In this document: piece by piece, positions 54,132-64,000 of the stretch
Layout of the letters: each line of letters begins with the position of its first letter
Numbering within the stretch: position 1 is the first letter of the stretch
NCBI GenBank assembly: GCA_009667805.1
Contig: CM019063.1
Span: forward strand, 408,896,959-408,960,958
Direction of reading: 5' to 3'
Length of the DNA stretch: 64,000 nucleotides
Source of the DNA: Leptobrachium leishanense
Taxonomy: Eukaryota; Chordata; Amphibia; Anura; Megophryidae
Translations under genes and position numbers: made by a program
The notes under the pieces: generated by a model
The model's database searches: none
Told to the model about the DNA's origin: nothing
Seen by the model: only the letters and a program-made list of their open reading frames with translations

Positions 54132-54557
54132 TCATGGCTTGGACGAAGGAATTCCAGGAGGATAGAAGAGGACTCCCTTCACGCAGAAGTTGGAAGGCCC
54201 AGTCCTGTGGGCCCCGGACATCAATGAGATGGCTGAGCGCACTTTTACGGAGTCAGATCCATACGTACGGGGACAAAGAGAGAACATAAGTTCGCAGGCG
54301 GTGATAAAGGTGCGGTACTTTGTGCGATCACCGGAAAACCGTTCGGGTGCATTGGCTCTGGGTTCTGGAGCGAGGAGTTCGGCCTGTTGAATAATGGAAC
54401 CGGAGGGTGAAGGAGGTAGTGCCGTGGCCTCGGCGCGACTCCTCTCTCTGTGGAGTAAGGTTTCTTGGCTGGTCTGTAGGTTCTGTACCATCTTGGCTAG
54501 GGCGGCCATCTGTTCGGTGAGGATAGCAAGAACCTGAGCGGTGCTTGCGGGTTCCAT
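54132..54557 (-). CDS. Gypsy B Gag N-terminus
   Basis: ATG at 54557 is only 17 nt from the LTR. The start MEPASTAQVLAILTEQMAAL followed by a heptad-like stretch suggests a short coiled coil, then RANAPERFSGDRTKYRTFIT begins the capsid. The frame is lost near 54190; the capsid middle (SSWNSFVQAMNPIYDDPLR) continues in another frame to about 54000. Confidence 0.88.
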   Translation of the reverse strand: MEPASTAQVLAILTEQMAALAKMVQNLQTSQETLLHRERSRAEATALPPSPSGSIIQQAELLAPEPRANAPERFSGDRTKYRTFITACELMFSLCPRTYGSDSVKVRSAISLMSGAHRTGPSNFCVKGVLFYPPGIPSSKP

Positions 54558-54561
54558 GATG

Positions 54562-54574
54562 ATCCAGGTTCTTC
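54562..54574 (-). promoter_or_regulatory. Gypsy B primer-binding site (self-complementary)
   Basis: On the minus strand, two bases after the 5' LTR, AGAACCTGGAT (54572-54562) is perfectly complementary over 11 nt to ATCCAGGTTCT on the minus strand at 55234-55224. It does not look like a tRNA 3' end. Confidence 0.75.
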
Positions 54575-55638
54575 TGTAATGCAGGGTTTGGATCCCCTGT
54601 GAAGTGTGTGTATGGAACCCAATGGCAAGCTATGGATAAGGAATCAGGAGGCGATAGAGAGTAAAGTAATCTTTAGTGAACCAAAAAATAGTAGTTAAAG
54701 TCCAGAAAATAATACAGTCAATAAGGTTGGAGTGGAATTCGTAAACAAAGTCCCAAGAAGAACAACGGATAATAACGAGGATGATGGCGTGGTCGATGGT
54801 ACAATCCGGGTCGAAGGGGTGAAAAGGTGGCGTAGTCGTTGGCACAATCCGGGTCGAAGGGTTGAAGAAGGTGGCGTAGTCGTTGCACAATCCGGGTCGA
54901 AGGGTTGAAGAAGGTGGCGTAGTCGTGGCACAATCCGGGTCGAAGGGTTGAAGAAGGTGGCGTAGTCGTGGCACAATCCGGGTCGAAGGGTTGAAGAAGG
55001 TGGCGTAGTCGTTGGCACAATCCGGGTCGAAGGGTTGAAGAAGGTGGCGTAGTCGTTGGCACAATCCGGGTCGAAGGTTGAAGAAGTGGCGTAGTCGTTG
55101 CACAATCCGGGTCGAAGGGTTGAAGAAGGTGGCGTAGTCGTTGGCACAATCCGGGTCGAAGGGTTGAAGATACGTGATCAAAGAATACGAGGAACTCTAG
55201 GAAACTGAGGCGGAAGGCACAGTAGAACCTGGATAATGTGCTGGGAAGGAAGGCGGATTTAAATAGGGTTCATGGGATCATGAAAATGTCTCTCACCTGG
55301 TTCTCGTAGGTGGAGTTGAGGTACCTGGATCTTTGATAGGTCAATGGGAGGCATTCGAGGATCTCCAGAGCAGGTGTCCCGCAGTACCCTAATCGGCCAG
55401 CCGAGGGCGCCAGAGTACCTGATTTTACACTACATAGGAGGTTCTGTTCTCGCGCGTGCGCGCATTCCTTTACAGGGCTTGGATCCAGCCGGCGGCGTGG
55501 GGCGTCTCCTGGCTCTTCCTCTCCATCCTGCGGACCCGGAACTCGGAGCAACGCGCCACGAGGGACCTCGGGTGAGTAGGGAACCTCTCCCAGCATGGCG
55601 GTGTGGGTCGGGGGAAGGCCGCGGAGCGAGGCATGACA
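54575..55638 (-). repeat. Gypsy B 5' LTR
   Basis: 1064 bp. Same structure as 49173-50246, with several extra single-base deletions in the minisatellite (for example GTCGTTGCACAA and GTCGTGGCACAA for GTCGTTGGCACAA) and near 54740. Confidence 0.95.
55224..55265 (-). promoter_or_regulatory. Gypsy B TATA box and self-primer at inferred mRNA start
   Basis: Minus strand TATTTAAAT at 55265-55257 is followed about 30 bp downstream by ATCCAGGTTCT (55234-55224), the complement of the primer-binding site. The minisatellite starts about 60 bp further on, as in gypsy A. Confidence 0.75.
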
Positions 55639-55875
55639 GTCTAAGAGTGCTGAAGCGTGAATGTCTTCAATCGTAAGGGATACCAGGGACTTTGAACCTA
55701 CTCTAGAGTTTCCAGTGGAGCTATGTCCAGACTTTTTACTTCCTTTCCATAATCCCTTCTTCCTCCAAGATCTGCCATACGAGGGGCCTGAGTCAGTAAC
55801 TAAGCTCTGTGCATTGAGTGGGTCCTTTAAAGGGCATTTGTGGGATACATGCCCCGCTTGCCCACAACTAAAACA
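55639..55875 (-). pseudogene. Gypsy C zinc knuckle and protease start
   Basis: Encodes CFSCGQAGHVSHKC, a CX2CX4HX4C knuckle, a basic linker (SYGRSWRKKGLWKGSKK) and the protease start SLVSLTIEDIHASALLD, where gypsy B interrupts it before the catalytic DTG-type box. On the 5' side it is cut by the MITE at 55876. Confidence 0.85.
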
Positions 55876-56535
55876 CTTATTACATTCTTCGCGCACATGT
55901 TTGCGCACGCACAAAAACGCATTAACGCGAGGGGCAAAACCCTTTGCGCAGAATGTCGTATTACAATCTCAGCACAACAAACACGCGTATACGTCTACCA
56001 CGGGTGAACCTGCGCGAGCTTACTGTACTTCATGCGTCCTATACTTAACATTGCGAGTGCAAATGCGTTTGTGCGCTGGTACGTGGATGGGATTACAATC
56101 TATGCGCAGTTTATAACGCACAGCCTTTGCGTGCACAATTTTAGCAACTCCTAAAAGCTGGTGTTAATGGCAAATTCTATCAACCTGGCCGAAACCAAAT
56201 ACACCAGCCCAAAAAAAAATACGCAGCAAAGTATAGTTACACATTCTACACATACCAAACCAATAAATTTGAGTGGTTCTGCGTTTTTTTTTATTGATGC
56301 AGCATATAAGCGCAGATTGACTTTGACAGGCGCAAAAACTTAACGCGAGACAATTGTTTTTCTTAATTCTGATTGGCTGAATCGTGTGAAAAAACAGTCC
56401 GCACACTGATTTCTGCACGCAACGTTGCTGCGCGTGCATTTTTGCGCGTCCATTTTACACACGTTATTTTTTGACGGATGAAAAAATGCGCAAGGATTGT
56501 AATACCAGCGTTTTTTTATAGCATTATGTAATAGA
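55876..56535. mobile_element. GGGCCC-family MITE inside gypsy C
   Basis: Right end GCATTATGTAATAGAGCCC; left end TATTACATTCTTCGCGCAC lacks the GGGGCC. The interior has GCGCAAA and ACACCAGC-type motifs shared with 21188-21940 and, inverted, with 36740-36900. At 56240-56260 it keeps the uninterrupted sequence into which the Harbinger inserted at 33585. Confidence 0.75.
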
Positions 56536-57938
56536 GCCCTTAATTTATCTTCTCGTATCTGTCTGAGGAGATGTCTGGGAACTTTTTTAGGCTTTTGAAC
56601 CATGGTTTCTTGGCTGCTTACTACTACTTGTGTTAATTTAGTTTTAGCAGGTGATACGAATTTCTTTGTCATCACGGTGCTTTTGAATATGGTCAAATTG
56701 TTTCTGTATTACTTTGTCTTCTTTCACAATTTCAGCATAATTCAATGACCCCCTGGCACGTAGAAGGTTCACCAAGGCTGTAGCGACAAGGTCATTTGGT
56801 AGCATTCCTCTTAGAACTTGCTTCCTTCAATATTCATCAAACTGATTTGAGGTGATCACATTGTTCTCAAACAACTTCCCTAGCATTAATTCTAATCGGA
56901 TGAGATATGAAGTAAGAGTTTCCTTTTCTTGTTGAATCGTGGCAGCATATTGTAAACGGAGTTCCTCCTCTTCACCAAAAGGCCATCAGCTGGGGAATTT
57001 GGGAAGCGGAGCAGATGATATTTTACTAATTCAAGTGCAGGGGACCTCAGTCTTTCGATCAACCTCAGTCGCTTCAACTCTTCAGTACAAGTCCACTCCT
57101 TTAGTGACTGGACTGCATTACTTCTCCATAGAATGAATCCTTCTTCACCGGATGGTGTCGGCACAATTCCAGAGAAAACCTTGCGTCGCTTGTAATTATG
57201 CTCATTGGATGCTTGAACCACTCTTTTAGCTAACTGTGCTAAGACTTCAGTTAAATAAATACTCTCCTCTCTCTTCTGACTTGTAGGAACACTAGGAAGC
57301 TTCCTATGGAGCCTATTCCGCTTGGGAAGTTTGAAAGGCTGTTTCTCCAGTTCATCGCTATCTTCTTCAACATCGGGTATTGTCCTTTGAGTGACACTGA
57401 ATATATGATCACTGTCTCCACCCTCAGAGTCGCTTTCATCTTCTGACTCATCTTGAGCATATACCAAAGGGCTTCCAGGGAGCTGAAACTTTGGCAATTG
57501 TAAATACTGGTGACAATCTTTATTTAGGGGTCTATAACCTCTCACCAGGGTGACAGCAGATCCTGCTTTCTCATCCTTCTGTGTTTGTATAAGGCGGAAT
57601 CTCTGTAATCCTGGGATCTGTCGAATGGCATCATCAAAATGTTTCCTCCCCATGTTGAGAGGCAGGTTACACACAGTCACAGCTTGGTTAGGGGGAATTA
57701 AATTTATTTTCGCCCAGTCCCTGACTTGCTTGGGGCTGAGACATGACATTTTATCAACAAATTTACATGAGTTCCGATTCCTCTCAGCAGTGCCTCCATC
57801 TGTAACCCATTTTTCCCTTATTCCTGGAAGCAGGTCATAGTGGACAGCAGTTGCAACTTCTTCTGATGCTGACAGGGATCCTGAGCCTCTGCAATAGTTG
57901 GGAGATCGGGATATCTTGATCTGACGCAGTGCCTCCAC
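56536..57938 (-). pseudogene. Gypsy C Gag, PNMA-like
   Basis: A 348-codon frame (57938-56892) plus decayed continuation to 56536. Residues about 70-155 (LSPKQVRDWAKINLIPPNQA, VTVCNLPLNMGRKHFDDAIR) resemble the RNA-recognition-like N-terminal domain of PNMA proteins. An acidic linker follows (DESEDESDSEGGDSD). The capsid N-terminus RRKVFSGIVPTPSGEEGFIL and EWTCTEELKRLRLIERLRSP is also PNMA-like. The frame breaks near 56930, where RLELMLGKLFENNVI continues in another frame. PNMA genes in mammals are known to derive from a Ty3/gypsy gag; this is a retrotransposon relative, not a domesticated gene, since pol follows in the same direction. Confidence 0.75.
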
Positions 57939-57990
57939 TCAGTGTAGTCTCTGTTTACAGGGAACCCACCCAACTGAGTAGATGAGTATC

Positions 57991-58547
57991 CTTCACTTAA
58001 TAACACTCAGAAACCAGAAACATATTTAAAACGTGTAATGCAGCTGTATACGGATTAAAGGAATTTCAACACATAAACACAGCAATAACAATGCAGCTCC
58101 TGGATAATTATTATTTGGTTGTAAAGCCCTGTTGTGGGTATAACAGTCACACCATTCCTTTATTGCAGCAGGACTGCCCCTAGCAAAGTCCCATGGGTAA
58201 TTTGTGCACAACGTTGGGGCCCTTTAGTATAGGTATAGTACTGAGAGTTCAGCAGAGTCGGCTCTGGCAGGACAGTGTTATGCTATGGTTCCTAGTGCTG
58301 GACCACGGTCGCCACCTGTATCCCTCAGTGATCAGCCCAGCAGAAAAACGGTCCTCTGCCCCATACTGTCCAGACAATCGGAAGCCTTCAGGAGCAGCAC
58401 GAATTGCCGAGCGCTTCCGATTCTCTGCCTGTCATTGCAGGACGATGGAGGAGCATTATGCTATCTCTCCTCTGCTACTTCGGGCTGCTGGCTGGTGAGG
58501 TGCCAGTACTGCGTACCAGCGCATATCGCCAGAAAAAAAGCCCTGAT
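57991..58547. other. No gene seen
   Basis: May contain the 5' untranslated or LTR region of gypsy C, but no LTR pair is available for comparison. Short open frames lack similarity. Confidence 0.35.
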
Positions 58548-58728
58548 CAGGTCTATTCACTAAAGGTGAAACTCGGGAGAATTGGCAGGAGAAGAGAACA
58601 CTCTAGAACAAATAGCCAATTTGTAAAGTGGGATAAACGGGAGAATTTTTCTGGTTTGGCTATTTTAACCTAGAATTTTCACTTCTGCTGCCAATTCTCC
58701 TGAGTTTCACCTTTAGTGAATAGACCTG
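58548..58728. mobile_element. CAGGTCTATTCACTAAAGG palindromic MITE
   Basis: Ends CAGGTCTATTCACTAAAGGT and ACCTTTAGTGAATAGACCTG are a perfect inverted repeat. The 181-bp interior is also largely palindromic (GGGAGAATT/AATTCTCC). A half copy is at 47205-47318. Confidence 0.9.
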
Positions 58729-59465
58729 TATGTTACAAAATATATGAATGAGTTTTAAATAACGTAATAAAAATAATTTAATAATATTATTTTATGTGCA
58801 AAACCAGCTTGTCCTTCGTAACCTGGTTCCCAAATGGAAGCTTTGTGATGACAAGGGCTAAGTCACAAGGTGTAATTGTATACTTTCTACGAAAGGGTTT
58901 AATACGTGATAATGTATATACAAATGAATGTTTACACATGTGCAGTGTAGAACATTTATACACAGTTATACTTGTTTCCAAGCTTACCAGCTACAGTACG
59001 TATACTATAAATGATTTGTGATTGAAAGCTCTAGAATTAGTTAGGCCTTAGGCAAAACTCATGTACAAGGTCTTTCTAGTTATGCATAAAATGCAGGAAT
59101 TACCATAATAGATTTAATTTATTGAAGACCCCAGCCCACAGCGGCTCTGCAGGAACATGCTGCTAAGCCATTGTAAGGAACTGACAACCTGCATATTTAG
59201 TTATGCAGGCACAGGGTAGTTTACCAATATTTTTTTTTATTCTTCTCCAAGCAACTCAAATTTAATGTGCACATCCAAGCAAAATTATGGACACATCGTG
59301 TCCAGTTGTTTAAATCCAGTTGGAACTTGTATGATTTATAGTCAAGCAAATTACCTGGCCCACTATTCCATCATGTGAGGTCTAAATGTAGGGTCACCTC
59401 TGCTATTATAGAGTGGCTAGGTATATGTCGTTCTGCTGTTGAACTCGTTTCATATACAGTCTATG
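58729..59465. other. No gene seen
   Basis: AT-rich, no array, no similarity recognised. Confidence 0.4.
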
Positions 59466-59473
59466 ATATTAAA

Positions 59474-61225
59474 TAGGGATGTACTGATACAATTATTTTA
59501 ACCACTTGGCTGCTATGGACGCGCTCAGCGCGTCCAGCCAAGTGGTTCTCCTGTGCTATGGACTCGCTGAGCGCGTCCATGCACAGGAGACAGCAATCCG
59601 TCGGATTCCGGCGGATTGCTGCGCCCCCCCGGTGCGGGCTGACATCTTGGATGTCAGCCCAGCACTCGGGACCCCGGCGGGGACATTAGATGTCATTGCG
59701 GCGACGCGATGACATCTAATTCAGGCGCCCCCCGCATGTGCGGAGGAGGTGCCTGAAAGGGAGGGGGGGACGTCCTTCAGACCTCTCTCCCTCCTGATTG
59801 CCGGGGAGCAGGGAGTTAATACAGGCACCGCTTGGAAGGGCACAGCCTGCCCTTCCAAACGGTGGCTGTCATTAACCCCTGGGGAGCCGGATCACGAATC
59901 GGCGCTGAAAAGCGCCGGTTCGTGATCCTGTCCCGGAGCTGGCCGACATCTTGGCAGCTTGACACCGTGGCAGCTAGGGGTTAAAGTTTGTTACTGTTGG
60001 ATCGGCCAGAGCATGGCCGTTCCAACGATACCAAACATGACTATGAAAAAAGTTTTAAAAAAAAAATTTAAATTAAAATTAAAAATAAAAAAATATTTAA
60101 AATAAAATTATAAAAAAAAATAAACAATTTTTTTTCTTTTTTTTGGTTTGTTAATGCAGCAATATTGTTCCCATTTCAATTATAATGTGAACAATGATGC
60201 TGCACTAACGATTTTTGTATGCGGTGCGTTTGTTAAAAATCGCGTAATTTTCCCCAAAAAAAAATGTAACGAGACCCCATTTCTAATTTTTTTAACAAGC
60301 GCACCCCATACAAAATATAACCATAATTGCTTGCATGTTAAAATGTGAAAAAAACCCACTTTACACGTTGTAAATTATTGAAAATTCATATTTTATTGCA
60401 TTTTTTGTTATAATATACAGACAGGACATGACGTATGCCTATAATAATGATATATTATGAATCTGCCGAGTCTGACGGAAAGAACGATATATAATATGTC
60501 TGGGTCATATACTAAAATAAGCCTTCAAAACACGTTTAAACAAGATGAGCGAAACAGGTAAAAATGAGCTCAGCACAGAGGCGGGAAAAGCCTCAGCAGC
60601 GAAAGGGTTAAGATCGAGTACAAGTACCAATACTTTTTTTCAGGTACTTGCCGATACGATACTTCTAGTTAATGGCATGTGACAGTTTTCCAATAAATAA
60701 TTTAAGATTTTGGTGAAAGCCTGTCCAATTTATGGAAATATTGAAAAGTATGGACAGACACACCATTCACCCACTGTATAGGCCTGCACACACGCACACA
60801 TCTACAGCCACAGACCACACTCAGACACACACAGACCTCAGATACACACCCAGATCGCACAACAAAACATCACACAAACACACACAGGCCTCAGACACAG
60901 AGCCAGATCACACACCCAGACCTCATACACCCAGACCTCACTCCCATACTTCAGACACACACCTAAACCACACACAGACCTCAGACATACCCAGACCTCA
61001 CGTAAAAATGCCAGCCGCCTCTCATGACAACGTGGCCAACCGGCAAACCTGGCAGAATGCTAGTAGAGCATTCTACCAGAAGGCCCCATTCCTCACATAC
61101 TGCCCAGTTAGCCAGTCAGGCGCTCACTTTCACTATCGGTATGAGTAACACCTGCATTTGTTTGAGTACAAGTACTCATACAAATGCACAGTTTTGGCAC
61201 CAATAGTAGTTTTGGTCCATCCCTA
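59474..61225. mobile_element. TAGGGATGTAC hAT-like element with 8-bp duplication ATATTAAA
   Basis: TAGGGATGTACTGATAC at the left and GGTCCATCCCTA at the right, flanked by perfect duplications ATATTAAA (59466-59473 and 61226-61233). Its own sequence includes CAAGTACCAATAC/GTACTTGCCGATACG-type repeats and a CA-rich stretch (60770-61000). It is interrupted by the hairpin-chain element at 59498-60611. Confidence 0.9.
59498..60611 (+). mobile_element. Hairpin-chain TTAA element, copy 4, full length
   Basis: TTAA at 59498-59501 and 60608-60611, with termini CCACTTGGCTGC and CAGCGAAAGGG. Hairpins: 59500-59512 with 59535-59547 (inner 59517-59525/59527-59535), 59547-59556 with 59581-59590, 59592-59600 with 59612-59620, 59636-59646 with 59650-59660, 59685-59696 with 59709-59720, the GAGGGGGGGACGTCC region, 59821-59842 with 59848-59869, and 59890-59906 with 59911-59927. 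Bases 59980-60600 are the AT-rich tail. No coding. Confidence 0.9.
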
Positions 61226-61376
61226 ATATTAAAATGTATCAGTAATTCACTTAATCAGCTATGCCGAAAAATTGTTTTTGGCATTGGCTTTATCACGAAG
61301 TGAATTATTTGCAAAATTACACCATGAAATATACTGTACTCCATTTTATCTGCATGCTTGTTAAAACCTCTAATGT

Positions 61377-61989
61377 TGTGAGGGGAATAGCTAGACATAG
61401 CCGCCATCTTGTACCCTGGCAGCCATCTTGCATGTTTTTTATATAGAATAATACTAACCGACCTTGTAATGGTCTTGCATAGATTCTAACATTCCAGAAG
61501 ATATCTGGTGTAGCAATTAAAAACTTAGAATTCAGCCAGAGTAAACATAGTTGCCAAAAGTGCTTGATTTAATGAAAAATGTCAAGCAGGCCTTGAGAGC
61601 AGGCCAGAAAGGAACAAAGAAGTCAGTTTTCACATTGCATTCTTATCTAGCAGGAGTTCCCACCAACCCTGTGAGAAGGAACACCAGATCTCTTGCCACC
61701 CTCCTAAATCACGTTTTGTCCAAATTGTTTATTAAGAGCTTAATTGCAGAATGTTCTTTGTCTTCGACCTGGAGGGAGGGGCAATTGCCCCGGTGATGTA
61801 CCTGGGATGTACCTTTTTTAAACGAATTGTATCTCTTTTCCAAAACCTAACTTGAGATTCTGGAGTCCATCCTGCTCAAGTCAGGTACCTAATAAAGGAC
61901 ACCTTTCCTGCTAATTGACTCTTGTCCAGAGTGACATTGTCCGCACTACGTCGACCTCTTGTGAATGAATTAACAGATTGACGGTTACA
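61377..61989 (+). repeat. Solo LTR, endogenous-retrovirus type
   Basis: 613 bp starting TGTGAGGGGAATAGC and ending GACGGTTACA, flanked by a 4-bp duplication ATGT (61373-61376 and 61990-61993). Repeated CGCCATCTTG/GCCATCTTGC motifs lie near the start, a possible TTTTTTAAA TATA-like element at about 61813-61821, and a polyadenylation signal AATAAA at 61891. No internal coding region is attached, so it probably formed by recombination between two LTRs. No viral genes are present. Confidence 0.75.
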
Positions 61990-61993
61990 ATGT

Positions 61994-63086
61994 GACATCC
62001 CATACCCTCACTAACTTTCAATTACTTCCTATAAACCTCGCCTCCCCAATCTCCCAAGTACAAACCAATAACTTCCTTCTCTTTTAGTTACCTTCCTATA
62101 CTATAAATGTTATCGCAATACTGAAAAAAATTAGTTCTGGGTCTGATAAAAACCAAAATCTTCTTTACTGCTAAACTTTCATATCTTTCTCTCTTTGTCT
62201 AGTTGCTAAATATTATTTTCATTTGCACCATCCAATTTCAACGAACAGCCAGTAAAATACATATACATTTGGTAGTTTAAGTAAGGATACTGCCATACTG
62301 TTCATCTACATGCAAATTATTCTTCGTCTCATTTTGTTTTCCAGGCACTCTTGAGGATTGTTTAAAATAACTCATTTTTCTACTCCAGTTAAAAGAGCAG
62401 CTGCTGCAGAGTATTTGCTTTTGAATAAATATATTGTCAGGTTTGAATAAAAGTTATGCATTTGAGAACAGGTTAATAAACGCTTTTGTGTAATCCACCA
62501 GGGTGATGCATTAGAGTTTTAACTTTCTATTTGTTCTATTCTCCAGCACATAATGAATTACTGCCAGATTTCAATATACCTGTGAACATTTCATGGGAAA
62601 TATACCTTCAGTAAAGTCTGCTTGGTAAAATACTATTTTGGGATTAAACAAGGTATTGAAAGCCCTATGAGGAGGCAGAAGCTAGTGGAGCTCATCTAGT
62701 ATTTCTCTACAGGAATGGTACAGTTATAGTCACCTGGTGTTATAGACGACCTTTTTTATCAAGCTGAACATTTTAAATGCATAATGATAAATTTTTCAAG
62801 TACACTAAATTAATATATATCATAGCAGTTCAGTACTTTTGCTATAAATTAGTGTGAATCAGACCCCTATGCGAAAGGTGTAACCCTGCAGAAATCAGAA
62901 ATGTACCTTAGTGAGGTTCACAAGCTATAAGCACCACAGTCAGTCACAGTCTAGCACTGTGAAAAAACTGCAGATATTCAGTCAAATACATTTAAATTTA
63001 CCTGTCAATTATGACTCACTATATACTTATTAAAATACATGAAAACATGCCTGTACTTTGTTCAAGAGAACTAGATCACAGAGATA
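61994..63086. other. No gene seen
   Basis: AT-rich sequence without arrays or similarity; only short open frames. Confidence 0.4.
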
Positions 63087-63521
63087 GGCTGGGGTCAGAC
63101 GAACGCAGTGCGAACGTGCATTTAGCCGCACTTTTTTACGGCCGTGGTAGCAGCAAATGACGTCCAACGCAGGCCCACACATGAAGTACGGCCGCACGAA
63201 CGTTCGGCCGCGCAACGCAAGTGACAAACGAACGCATTTTCGCAAGAACGTCGAACCGCTAGTACTGACGTACAGAGTGTGCTGCGTCCACTGCTTCCGC
63301 ATAGCAGCGTGTGAGCGTGATTAGGAGACGACAGACGCTGCTCATGTCCGGCCAACATAACGTCCAGACACCCAAAGTTTCCTGGTTTGGATCCGTAAAA
63401 AATACGGGTGAAAATGCGCATCGGATGACCGCTATCGCGTCTTCTGTGAAAAAATGTGTTCGGACGCATCAACGCACTTTTTGACTGTAGATGTGACAAA
63501 TGCATTCGTCTGACCCTAGCC
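63087..63521. mobile_element. Deletion derivative of the Harbinger transposon
   Basis: GGCTGGGGTCAGACGAACGC at the left and GCATTCGTCTGACCCTAGCC at the right. Bases 63087-63395 match 33585-33880 and 63396-63521 match 36620-36742, so the two genes between are deleted. Flanks are ATA and TAA. It is a MITE that would depend on an autonomous copy. Confidence 0.85.
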
Positions 63522-64000
63522 TAAAGGAACGGAAGTTATTGAATTGAGGAGAGACAAGTTGCAGGTTAGAAAAGGCAAAACCTAAAATTGCCTAAGATCA
63601 GATTGAATACAAGGTATCAATTAGTAAATACCTATAGTGTCAAAACGGGGGTAACCCAAATTCTAAATTGAAATGCAAGGGGAAACTGTAGGTATAAGTA
63701 TAACTTAACCTTTAATCAGTATCATTAAAAACAATAAACGTTCTCAGCACCGTTTAGGTTTATGGGAAGAAAAAATGTACGCTCAATTGGAGCCAAGTAT
63801 CGTGCGAGCCTCTTCAACAAATAATAGGTATAAGAAAAAATCCAAAGAACAACAAAGTGAAAAAGAGAAAAACAAAGTGACTCGGCTGGGTGGATACACA
63901 AAGTATAAGCTGCAACTCCCCCTTGGCCTAAAGAGAAGAATCTCCTATTTGCAAGTAGAAAGCAGGCCTTCTAGGGTCCGTATAAGATAGGAAAGAATGG
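63522..64000. other. No gene seen
   Basis: AT-rich sequence to the window edge. A 71-codon frame at 63775-63990 has no recognised similarity. Confidence 0.4.

Larger units (their letters stand above)
49173..55638 (-). mobile_element. Gypsy B: complete Ty3/gypsy chromovirus (Tf1/sushi-like), minus strand
   Basis: 6466 bp with LTRs at 49173-50246 (3') and 54575-55638 (5'), TG...CA ends, and a perfect duplication GTCTA at 49168-49172 and 55639-55643. Gag, protease, reverse transcriptase, RNase H, integrase and chromodomain follow in order on the minus strand. It sits in the protease region of gypsy C. Several one-base frame changes break the coding region. The layout of promoter, self-primer and LTR minisatellite parallels gypsy A, although the sequences differ. 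Confidence 0.97.
47319..57990 (-). mobile_element. Gypsy C: Ty3/gypsy element with PNMA-like gag, split by gypsy B and a MITE
   Basis: Minus-strand remnants in order: gag (57938-56536), zinc knuckle and protease start (55875-55639), then after the gypsy B insertion protease end, reverse transcriptase and RNase H start (49172-47319). Integrase and LTRs are missing, with truncation at 47319. The gypsy B target duplication GTCTA proves that the two halves were once contiguous. Confidence 0.85.

Noticed and set aside
56892..57938. PNMA-like open frame as a domesticated gene
   Set aside because: It is followed in the same direction by zinc knuckle, protease and polymerase of the same element, and its frame breaks at the 3' end, so it is an ordinary decaying gag.
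1..64000. tRNA, rRNA, snRNA or SINE genes
   Set aside because: No cloverleaf with A and B boxes, and no recognisable rRNA or snRNA segment, was seen by eye. A tRNAscan or Infernal run would be needed to exclude them.

Overview
The window is eukaryotic and reads as a piece of a large, repeat-choked vertebrate genome, most likely an amphibian (frog-like). The mix points there: CR1 and L2 LINEs, a Penelope-like element, several Ty3/gypsy families (two chromodomain chromoviruses and one with a PNMA-like gag), an endogenous-retrovirus-type solo LTR, Tc1/mariner, Harbinger, hAT and TTAA-targeting DNA transposons, plus many minisatellites. This is inference from repeat content. I recognise no single-copy cellular gene, tRNA, rRNA or CRISPR. 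Every long reading frame I can identify belongs to a mobile element or is a by-product of a tandem repeat.

Layout. 1-6.9 kb: a TTAA-type element made of consecutive hairpins, minisatellites, a hammerhead-like ribozyme motif, an L2 fragment, and a 5'-truncated CR1 copy with its target duplication. 7.2-8.3 kb: a second, unrelated hairpin-rich element. 9.5-16.5 kb: Penelope-like sequence in two head-to-head copies, broken by two hAT-type elements, a hairpin-chain element and a Tc1 transposon. 16.9-20.3 kb: small palindromic and hAT elements, then a three-level nest whose innermost hAT carries an 18-bp minisatellite. 21.2-28.3 kb: a GC-rich MITE and a complete chromovirus, gypsy A, with 0.9-kb LTRs and a GAAGG duplication. 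29-33.4 kb: Harbinger-like MITEs, an L2 tail and a GC-rich minisatellite. 33.4-37.2 kb: a MITE carrying a nearly complete Harbinger transposon with two genes on opposite strands, each having an exon in the other's intron. 37.2-42.4 kb: satellites, short MITEs, a perfect 141-bp inverted repeat and a gypsy C fragment. 42.4-46.8 kb: a 4.4-kb hAT filled with tandem arrays. 47.3-58 kb: gypsy C on the minus strand, split by complete chromovirus gypsy B (49173-55638, duplication GTCTA) and by a MITE. 58.5-64 kb: small MITEs, a hAT with another hairpin-chain copy inside, a retroviral-type solo LTR, and a deletion derivative of the Harbinger element.

How the parts work. Both chromoviruses have the layout expected for self-primed reverse transcription: a TATA box, then about 30 bp downstream a 10-11 nt stretch at the inferred mRNA start that is complementary to the bases just after the 5' LTR. 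The paired sequence differs completely between the two families, so the pairing itself is conserved. The most unusual structure is the TTAA element family (1-1003, 10352-11500, 17535-20339, 59498-60611), whose 5' third is a chain of six to eight hairpins. Arms differ between copies while staying paired. Most coding frames are broken by single-base indels, which may be real decay or assembly error.
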